Positions 57,986 through 64,000 of a DNA stretch of 64,000 nucleotides are shown here, piece by piece. The position numbers and the translations under genes are program-made. The notes below the pieces were generated by a model. That model ran no database searches and had not been told where the DNA came from. It saw nothing but the letters and a program-made list of their open reading frames with translations. The stretch is from contig NZ_BBUL01000092.1 in the NCBI RefSeq assembly GCF_000953825.1, positions 1-64,000 on the forward strand. Reading direction: 5' to 3'. The DNA is from Cellvibrio sp. OA-2007 (GTDB lineage Bacteria; Pseudomonadota; Gammaproteobacteria; Pseudomonadales; Cellvibrionaceae). Numbering within the stretch: the stretch's first letter is position 1; each line of letters opens with the position of its first letter.

Positions 57986-58600
57986 ATGTTTACTACTGCC
58001 CTTCAAACCCAAGAAAAACCACAAAGTGATTACTATAGTGTAATAGCAAAAGGGCCCATGCTAGACCGGGTGTATTCAATGCGCTATAGAAGTTATAGTG
58101 CAGAAGGCTACATTGAAGAGAACTCTTCGTTAAAGTTTATTGATGAATATGACAACCAGCCGAATAGCATTTGTTTTTTGGCATACCAAAATACTAAGGC
58201 CATTGGTTCAATGCGCGCGTGTGTCTACACCCCATCCGAGGATGCTTTAATTCCTGTAATGGAAGTATTTGAGAACGAAATTCGCGATAACGTTGGCTAT
58301 GATGACATTTTGGTAGAAATGAACAAATTTGTTATAGACCCCACATTTCAGCGCAAAGGCGGAATGCAAGCCAGGCTCACACTAATGGGATCGGTTTTAA
58401 CTGAGTCGGTCAACAGAAACGCCAAGGCCGTCTTAGTCGCAGTTCGCCCTGAGCACACCAGATTTTATCAATTATTTGGCGCCAAGGTAATTTCGGGTAT
58501 TAAGTCCTACCCCCACTTAAGTTTTAAAACTGTCTTAATGGTATGCAACGATCTTGATGCGGCAGGGAATATTTTAAGAAGTAAATTGCGAGCGGCGTGA
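57986..58600 (+). CDS. LuxI/FeeM-type N-acyltransferase (putative signal synthase)
   Basis: 204 residues from the ATG at 57986, which has GAGGT upstream. The fold is GNAT-like. Residues match the LuxI active-site spacing: an Arg in MRYRSYSAEGY (R33), an Asp pair in IDEYDN (D53, D56) and Arg77 in IGSMRACV; in LasI they are R24/D45/D48/R70. The family Trp and the first Glu are not evident, and the substrate pocket is unlike LuxI proper. The remainder (EMNKFVIDPTFQRKGGMQAR, VRPEHTRFYQLFGAKVISG) is closer to FeeM-like N-acyl amino acid synthases. It likely makes an N-acyl signal from acyl-ACP, by inference. It is one base from the kinase gene. Confidence 0.78.
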   Translation: MFTTALQTQEKPQSDYYSVIAKGPMLDRVYSMRYRSYSAEGYIEENSSLKFIDEYDNQPNSICFLAYQNTKAIGSMRACVYTPSEDALIPVMEVFENEIRDNVGYDDILVEMNKFVIDPTFQRKGGMQARLTLMGSVLTESVNRNAKAVLVAVRPEHTRFYQLFGAKVISGIKSYPHLSFKTVLMVCNDLDAAGNILRSKLRAA

Positions 58601-58601
58601 A

Positions 58602-60683
58602 ATGATTCAATACCTAATCACAGCAATTATTGACATTGCTGTGGGAATTTTAGCTTTATCGAAAAAAGAAAACCCCGCAGCAAAAGCTCTGGGGTTTACC
58701 ATCTGCTGCTTAGGTTTTTGGTCATTAGAACTATACTTTTTGACAACCATTACTGACATGAAATTGCTGGATACCCTTTTTCATTTAACGCGATGGGGTA
58801 TGTTTCTTGCCCCATCTATTTTTACATTACTAGCGTGGCGACTGCTAGGGAGCCGCTCAATCACCTTTAGGAATATTATTATTATTCCTAGTTTCCTTAT
58901 GAGCTTTCTTTTAGCATTTGGTAACTTCTTTATTTTCCCATCAGAACTAATTAAAACTGAAGGTGGATACCTACCGAAACCTGACTTTATTTTTTATGCA
59001 TTTGCAGCGTATTTTATTTGGTGCTTTATTGGATCCCTTGCCTTAGTTACATTTTCTTATAAATCATCATTAAGCCGTGAGAAACAACGCCTAAAGTGGA
59101 TTCTTATCACACTGCTGGTTTGCTTTTTAATAGGCATTCTCTTAATAGGAGCCATGCCAAAAAGCTTTTACTTATCAAAGCTAATGGGACCCATATCAAA
59201 TATCATATTTGTGGCATTCTTGTTTTATACAACAATTCAACACAACCTAATGGATTTCAGATTGGCGCTCAGTGTTGGCTTATCCAAAGCTATTTTGCTG
59301 GGATTCTTTATTTGGTTGTATTTTGTTGTGACTTCAGTGGTCGGCGATCACACTGAATCTGTAGGTGGAGTATTAATTCTATTGTTATTTGTGGCATTAA
59401 TCCTGGAGGCTTATCCAAGATTATTAAAATGGATTTTGCCCAACGCAAAGAAGATTTTAGCCAAACATGGCTATGAATTTGATCAAGTCAAAGAGGATAC
59501 AGAAGTTGCACTGAGAAACTCAATTAACTTCTCGATGATGACTGAAGTACTGGATCATTTATTTTTAAAGGTACTTAGACTCACTAACTACAAAATTCTG
59601 ATGATTAGACAGCAGGTCGAATCAGTGGATGGCGATATTAACAACAGGTTAAGCAGCCTACCTTTTGAAGTCATTAGCGAAGACAAACCACTAGTCACTT
59701 ACTGCGCTCAACAAACGCAATTGATTATGGCAGATGAAATGCCAGATCTCATGCGCACTGAAATGGAACATCATAGCGCCGGATTATGCTTTCCGGTACT
59801 TTCAGAACAAAAAATTCTAGCCATTGTGCTGGTCGGCAACCCCACACACTTTTCCTATTATCGCTATGATGATATGAAAGTTTTTGAGTGGCTGCGAACA
59901 GAGTTAGAGCAGGTATTCAACCGGGTTATTCGCCTAAATAATATGCATGAACAATTGGGCGAAGCAAAAAAAACACTGTCAATGCTCAGCCTGATGAATC
60001 ACTACCATCACGACATCAAAGCACCTTTTGCTATTATCGACGGCATTCTGTCAAATGACATCTATGATCGCGACAAGCAGCGGGACATAGTATTGGCTCA
60101 GGTTGAGCGCGGCTCCAAGTTGATCGCTACAATGGCAAGCATTTTGGGTGGGCACCATAAACGGAGAATTCAATCCTGTTCATTGGAAACACTGGTTCAA
60201 GACTGCCTCTATTTATTCGAAAAATCTTTCGACCGTATCGAATACGAACTAAGCGGAATTCCCCACATCAAAGGTGACGCGGAAGACCTAAAAATTCTCT
60301 TTATTAACTTGATCAAAAATGCCGCCGAAGCTCGCCGCGACGCAGAAGAGCTAACGATCAAAATTAAATCCTGGGTCGAAAATAATAATGTTTACTTTTC
60401 CATCTCAGACAACGGCACCGGTATGACCAAGAGCCAACTAGCCAACTTATGGGAAGCAGGCTTCAGCGGGAAAAAATTTGGCAATGGTATTGGTATGCAA
60501 GCCATTAAGCGCATCGTTGATGAGCATAATGCGCATATTGATGTGACAAGTGAAGTTGCAAAGGGATCTGAATTTACGCTGTGCTTTTTTGCTTCCCAAA
60601 TTGCTCATGAAGGTGACAAGGCAAAAGACGAGTTAGCAGAAAGGCGCGCCGCCAATCTGCTAGAAAAGAGAAATATTCAATGA
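58602..60683 (+). CDS. Multi-pass sensor histidine kinase
   Basis: 693 residues. Residues 1-275 hold about eight hydrophobic helices, in the style of 7TM/PrsK-type sensors that detect membrane-borne or lipid-like ligands. Residues 290-445 form a GAF-like segment. The H-box is MNHYHHDIKAPFAIIDGIL with His470. The catalytic domain has an N-box (NLIKNAAEARR near 570), G1 (SISDNGTGMTK near 603) and G2 (FGNGIGMQAIKR near 628). It starts one base after the acyltransferase stop, so the two are translationally coupled. There is no receiver. It could sense the product of its neighbour. Confidence 0.92.
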   Translation: MIQYLITAIIDIAVGILALSKKENPAAKALGFTICCLGFWSLELYFLTTITDMKLLDTLFHLTRWGMFLAPSIFTLLAWRLLGSRSITFRNIIIIPSFLMSFLLAFGNFFIFPSELIKTEGGYLPKPDFIFYAFAAYFIWCFIGSLALVTFSYKSSLSREKQRLKWILITLLVCFLIGILLIGAMPKSFYLSKLMGPISNIIFVAFLFYTTIQHNLMDFRLALSVGLSKAILLGFFIWLYFVVTSVVGDHTESVGGVLILLLFVALILEAYPRLLKWILPNAKKILAKHGYEFDQVKEDTEVALRNSINFSMMTEVLDHLFLKVLRLTNYKILMIRQQVESVDGDINNRLSSLPFEVISEDKPLVTYCAQQTQLIMADEMPDLMRTEMEHHSAGLCFPVLSEQKILAIVLVGNPTHFSYYRYDDMKVFEWLRTELEQVFNRVIRLNNMHEQLGEAKKTLSMLSLMNHYHHDIKAPFAIIDGILSNDIYDRDKQRDIVLAQVERGSKLIATMASILGGHHKRRIQSCSLETLVQDCLYLFEKSFDRIEYELSGIPHIKGDAEDLKILFINLIKNAAEARRDAEELTIKIKSWVENNNVYFSISDNGTGMTKSQLANLWEAGFSGKKFGNGIGMQAIKRIVDEHNAHIDVTSEVAKGSEFTLCFFASQIAHEGDKAKDELAERRAANLLEKRNIQ

Positions 60684-60832
60684 TTTAGCTCTCATCTGAT
60701 ATCCCTCCTAATCGCTGAGGCTTGTTTGATTACCCCTCCCCCGTATAATTGGCTTACAATATCTATCACATACTTTACATAGTCGGCTCATTTGCAAGCC
60801 ATTAAGCCTTTATATTACTTGGGATTCTTAGT

Positions 60833-61807
60833 GTGAAATCAAAAATTCCTCTTTGTTTTTATCCAACACAAATTGTGTTTGTCGATGATAACCCAGACTT
60901 TTTAGATGCGCTGTCTACAAACTTTTCCAAGCAATTCAATGTGAAAACTTTCGATAATACCGACGCAGCCTTGCGGTATATAAACGAATATCAGCGCGAA
61001 GCCGAACTTGTTGCTAATGGCGAAAAACCCAAACCGCAGGGCGACTCAGACGCTTGGGTGAAGCAAGTTCTTACCCACAAAAATGTCAAACGTTTTGATG
61101 AATTGCGCATCAGAGAAGTGTCCGTATTAATAGTAGACTACTCCATGCCGAATATGAATGGCATCGAATTTTGCGCACAGATAAACAATCTATCGATTAA
61201 AAAAATTCTATTGACTGGCTATGCCACTCCAGCTGATGCGGTAAGAGCTTTTAATAACAATACCATTCATTATTATCTTAAAAAGAATGATGAGAACATG
61301 CTTCAAGATTTAGAAGCAGCCATTCATCAATTACAACACGCGTATTTCAATGAATTATCAAGCAGCCTAAAAGCAGAAGCCATCGATAGCGGCACACCTT
61401 TTTTTGCTGACCCTCAACTGGCGCGTTACTTTGAAGAGACCTGCGAATCACTGGGAGTGACCGAATACTATTACTTAACCAACCCTTCGCGTTTTGCCTT
61501 GCGCACACGGGATGGCGATAACTTCTCCTGTGTTATTTATACTGAGGAGGACATTACTGAACATCTGCAGATACTGCAGGAAGAAAGCGCACCCAAATCG
61601 CTTTACAACGCAATAGAGTCACGCAAACATGTACCTTTATTTCACACAGCAGATGGGTATTACGAGCCAGGTATGGCAGACGCTACAGCCAGCATTTACC
61701 CAGCAGTGCATGTATCAGGAGTGGTGAATTATTATTGCGCGGTTGTCGCCGACACGGGCGCTATAGAAGCACCCGCTATCAAACTGTCCAAAGGGTCACT
61801 TCATTAG
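60833..61807 (+). CDS. Response regulator with an inserted receiver segment and unknown C-terminal domain
   Basis: 324 residues from GTG at 60833. The receiver is complete: D18-D19, phospho-acceptor D102 in LIVDYSMPNMNG, T128 and K150. Between strand 2 (about residue 50) and strand 3 (near 96) lies a charged insertion of about 45 residues (REAELVANGEKPKPQG and after). The C-terminal ~155 residues (ARYFEETCESLGVTEYYYL, DGDNFSCVIYTEEDITEHL, YPAVHVSGVVNYYCAVVAD) contain no helix-turn-helix, GGDEF, HD-GYP or PAS that I can recognise. It lies 149 bases after the kinase gene and is likely its partner. Confidence 0.85.
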   Translation: MKSKIPLCFYPTQIVFVDDNPDFLDALSTNFSKQFNVKTFDNTDAALRYINEYQREAELVANGEKPKPQGDSDAWVKQVLTHKNVKRFDELRIREVSVLIVDYSMPNMNGIEFCAQINNLSIKKILLTGYATPADAVRAFNNNTIHYYLKKNDENMLQDLEAAIHQLQHAYFNELSSSLKAEAIDSGTPFFADPQLARYFEETCESLGVTEYYYLTNPSRFALRTRDGDNFSCVIYTEEDITEHLQILQEESAPKSLYNAIESRKHVPLFHTADGYYEPGMADATASIYPAVHVSGVVNYYCAVVADTGAIEAPAIKLSKGSLH

Positions 61808-61841
61808 TAACACAGAGATCCCTCTCTGCAGATAAATATAT

Positions 61842-62294
61842 TTAAGCGACATCCCGGAACAATTTACGGAATGTGCTTGGCGACAAACCTGTCCAACGCT
61901 TGAAGGCATTGGTGAAACTAGTTCTGTCAGAGAAATCCAGCGCACGCGAAACAAGATCCACACTTAAATTGTCATCAATTAAGTATTTGATGGCGTAATG
62001 GAATCGTAGATCATCGCGCAACTGAGCAAAATTGGTATTTTGGCTTTGCAGCCGACGCTGCAAGGTGCGCTTGGTAAGGTTCAAATCTGAAGCGATTTTC
62101 TCTATCGATAGCTCAGTGTGACCAACACGTAAATGCAGTGCATTGATAACGCGTGCAGGCACTCCATCACAATGGGGGATTCTCGCTAGCGTAAGATACT
62201 CTTCATAGGTAAGTGTATACGGCTGACTTAATTCGCCCTCAGTAGAGCTATTATTATTGTAAGTATTACTATAGTTGCGCTGCAGCTGAATCAT
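61842..62294 (-). CDS. Short AraC-type transcriptional regulator
   Basis: 150 residues. The C-terminal ~100 residues have both AraC helix-turn-helices (IEKIASDLNLTKRTLQRRLQ and VDLVSRALDFSDRTSFTNAFKRWTGLSPSTFRK). The first ~40 residues are Asn/Ser-rich, and no sensor domain is present. It is convergent with the response regulator; 34 bases separate them. It is a DNA-binding protein without a ligand domain of its own, or with one lost by truncation. Confidence 0.85.
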   Translation of the reverse strand: MIQLQRNYSNTYNNNSSTEGELSQPYTLTYEEYLTLARIPHCDGVPARVINALHLRVGHTELSIEKIASDLNLTKRTLQRRLQSQNTNFAQLRDDLRFHYAIKYLIDDNLSVDLVSRALDFSDRTSFTNAFKRWTGLSPSTFRKLFRDVA

Positions 62295-62426
62295 TTAAGC
62301 TACTCCTTACGCCATTAGGCACGTGAGAAATTAAAGGGAATCCTTGCAGCGAGCGCCAAATCATTTCAAGCCACGCGCACTGCTCTTGTATCGATCATAA
62401 CACACCCATTTTGAAGTAGTCTGCAC

Positions 62427-63380
62427 TCACAGTGTTCGCGACAACTGCCAAATGCGATACACACTCCAACCCACCATGAACAACAACCACATACCCACCC
62501 AGAACAGCCCCGTTCCAATAACATGGTTAGCCAACTCAAGCATTTTTACCGGTTCAACCAGCGGATTATGGGTAGGTACTAAAATCTGATCCAAGCGACT
62601 GAGCTTGAGCAAAATCACAGCCGAGGCCAGATTAATCAATGCTTCTATCACCAACTTGGGAACAGTCCAATAACGATAGACCATATTCCATACACCAAAA
62701 AGCAAGGAGACAATCATCACCGCCGAAAGCAATGGAACCCATTCACTAACCGAATCAGAAAACACCGCCGCTAAGCCTGATACTTTCTCTGAAGGCATCC
62801 AAAAACTGTAGTTGAGCAATAGTAAGAAAAATAAATCACTAGCAAAATCTACACCCTGCTCCCCACCACTTATACGCTGCCAAGATCTTTTAACAGGAGG
62901 CAATTTTTCTGGTGCCCAAGACTGATATGGGCTAAATAAAGGTTTACCTCCGGGAGGATTACTAAACACATAAAAGAGCCCAGTAATCACCGCAAAAGTA
63001 ATCAGACCCTTCATCACAAAACCATGCAACAGACCGATAAAGTCCATATAACCAGAGCTGAGAAAACCCACCGCAAACTGAATCAACCCCAAAATGAACA
63101 CCAAAATCACACCGTAATGTAGTGACTGTTTGTAGAGAGGGAACAAATCGGCCGTGACCAACTGCTGCGCAGGTAAAAAGCGACTGGCAACCTGCTGCGG
63201 ATGCCCTAGTTCTTTCAACAGGGCAGATACATCCGCTTCGGTAGCCTCTCGCCCCTGCTGCTCTGCCAAACTTTCCAGCTTATCGAGAATATTGGCACGC
63301 AACTCGCGCACAATTTCATCGCGACGAACCTCGGGTAAATAAGAAGCCACAGCACTCATATATCGATCAATTAATTGCAC
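62427..63380 (-). CDS. HAAS-domain membrane protein
   Basis: 317 residues. The first ~80 residues form a HAAS domain (DRYMSAVASYLPEVRRDEIVRELRANILDKLE, then EADVSALLKELGHPQQVASRFLP). The rest has some six helices. HAAS proteins are usual partners of PadR regulators and are thought to pass signals to or from a membrane. It overlaps the PadR gene by 14 bases. Confidence 0.85.
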   Translation of the reverse strand: MQLIDRYMSAVASYLPEVRRDEIVRELRANILDKLESLAEQQGREATEADVSALLKELGHPQQVASRFLPAQQLVTADLFPLYKQSLHYGVILVFILGLIQFAVGFLSSGYMDFIGLLHGFVMKGLITFAVITGLFYVFSNPPGGKPLFSPYQSWAPEKLPPVKRSWQRISGGEQGVDFASDLFFLLLLNYSFWMPSEKVSGLAAVFSDSVSEWVPLLSAVMIVSLLFGVWNMVYRYWTVPKLVIEALINLASAVILLKLSRLDQILVPTHNPLVEPVKMLELANHVIGTGLFWVGMWLLFMVGWSVYRIWQLSRTL

Positions 63381-63714
63381 GATCCACCTCCACTATTTTG
63401 CCTACATGATTGTTCAACGCTTGCCACTCAGCAGTTAAACTCTCGAGCAGTACAGCTCCTTCAGGTGACAACTGATAATAGCGTCGCTCCCGCCCCTCCC
63501 CTTGTTGCCATTCGCTAGACAATAAACCTTGATCTGCCAAACGGCGTACCAGCGGATAAAGAGTTCCCTCATCTATATCCAGACCAGCGTTTTGCAATTG
63601 CTTGCGCAGCGAATAGCCGTAGTGAGGCTGGCGCAAAGAGCCCAACACCGCTAACACCAAAATCCCTCGCCGCAACTCCTGTCGCAACTTATCTAAATGC
63701 TCTTCTGACATCAT
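63367..63714 (-). CDS. PadR-family transcriptional regulator
   Basis: 115 residues with a winged helix (GSLRQPHYGYSLRKQLQNAGLDIDEGTLYPLVRRLADQGLLSSEWQQ, and the wing RYYQLSPEG). Two ATGs lie at the start (63714 and 63711). It is upstream of the HAAS gene and probably represses both from the dyads in 63722-63765. Confidence 0.92.
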   Translation of the reverse strand: MMSEEHLDKLRQELRRGILVLAVLGSLRQPHYGYSLRKQLQNAGLDIDEGTLYPLVRRLADQGLLSSEWQQGEGRERRYYQLSPEGAVLLESLTAEWQALNNHVGKIVEVDRAIN

Positions 63715-63721
63715 AAACCCA

Positions 63722-63765
63722 TATACTGTGTATCACACAGCAATTACTATGTACCGTACAGTATA
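63722..63765. promoter_or_regulatory. Probable PadR operator dyads
   Basis: TATACTGT (63722-63729) and ACAGTATA (63758-63765) are perfect 8-bp arms 28 bases apart. Inside, CTGTGT and ACACAG (63726-63740) form another dyad. They lie 8 bases before the padR start. Confidence 0.65.
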
Positions 63766-63784
63766 AAAATGCAAGTGCGATCAT

Positions 63785-63823
63785 AAAAAAAGGGGGGAGC
63801 CCGTTGAGCCCCCCCCTTTTTTT
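63785..63823 (-). terminator. Bidirectional terminator between padR region and the last gene
   Basis: Seven A, a stem of G and C runs, and seven T make a hairpin that works on either strand. On the minus strand it follows the ribbon-helix-helix gene. Confidence 0.85.
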
Positions 63824-63857
63824 GGTTTAAGAATTATTTAGCAAAGCCCCGCCCTCA

Positions 63858-64000
63858 TTAGCTTGGCTCTTCGCCACCACCCTCTAGCGATTCAAGATCT
63901 GTTATGACTTTTTGGGTGAGCTTAACGCGCCCGCTTTTTACTAAAGCTTCACGAAGTACAAACTCAATTTGTGCGTTCAGGCTACGCAAATCATCATCTG
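63858..64000 (-). CDS. Ribbon-helix-helix (Arc-like) protein, C-terminal part
   Basis: The frame is open from the window edge to a TAA at 63858-63860, giving the last 46 or so residues. It reads DLRSLNAQIEFVLREALVKS and then a Gly/Glu-rich tail. SLNAQIxxxLREAL is the second-helix signature of Arc-type ribbon-helix-helix proteins, which bind DNA as dimers and are often antitoxins. The beta-strand that contacts DNA is outside the window. Confidence 0.68.
   Translation of the reverse strand, partial: DDDLRSLNAQIEFVLREALVKSGRVKLTQKVITDLESLEGGGEEPS

Overview
The window is about 64 kb of chromosome from a free-living gammaproteobacterium near the Pseudomonas/Cellvibrio branch. The signs are a FabY-type initiating ketosynthase, the gene order xerD-dsbC-hom-thrC-recJ and thrS-infC-rpmI-rplT-pheS-pheT-ihfA-merR-tRNA-Pro, a SapC-family protein, a Fiu/PiuC iron cluster and moderate GC. 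Cellvibrionaceae is my best guess; the genus is inferred, not proven.

Layout. 1-1044: the end of a membrane glycosyltransferase-like gene that carries an in-frame 9-bp repeat coding for Gln-Glu-Ala. 1084-6452: MATE pump, FtsX-type ABC permease and ATPase, divergent from tesA. 6475-12947 (minus): recJ, thrC, hom, dsbC, xerD. 13088-15116 (minus): the rpsP-rimM-trmD-rplS operon. 15330-18376: fabY and a divergent GlxA-type regulator. 18454-19050: an ibpA-type heat-shock gene with a sigma-32 promoter and a ROSE-like RNA thermometer. 19350-20525: short HPF and SapC. 20724-28476 (minus): tRNA-Pro(GGG), a MerR regulator, ihfA, pheT, pheS, rplT, rpmI, infC (apparent ATC start) and thrS. 28613-36125 (minus): a Fur-box-preceded iron-uptake cluster (PepSY, Fiu-type receptor, flavin hydroxy-acid oxidase, PiuC, PepSY membrane protein, DUF2271, membrane-anchored diflavin reductase). 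36411-45977: nfuA, metH, an antitoxin-like regulator without a toxin, small genes and a MASE1-GGDEF cyclase. 46116-53828: glycosyltransferase, HD-GYP protein, a set of three overlapping small genes, a large secreted CxxCH protein, shikimate kinase, YceH and YggL.

54227-62294 is the most unusual part. A PchB-like isochorismate pyruvate lyase lies downstream of a TonB receptor, which follows a response regulator carrying a kinase-like H-box. Divergent from these is a tight pair: a LuxI/FeeM-type N-acyltransferase and, one base later, a multi-pass sensor histidine kinase. A response regulator with an inserted segment in its receiver and an unknown C-terminal domain comes next. Together they look like a complete signal synthase / sensor / regulator circuit that is not the classical LuxI/LuxR type. 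A short AraC-type regulator follows.

62427-64000 holds a PadR/HAAS pair with its operator-like dyads and the end of a ribbon-helix-helix gene cut by the window edge. There are no rRNA genes, CRISPR arrays, insertion sequences or prophage genes. Most transcription units end in clear hairpin terminators, which are listed. REP-like hairpins occur near pheS, metH and pchB.
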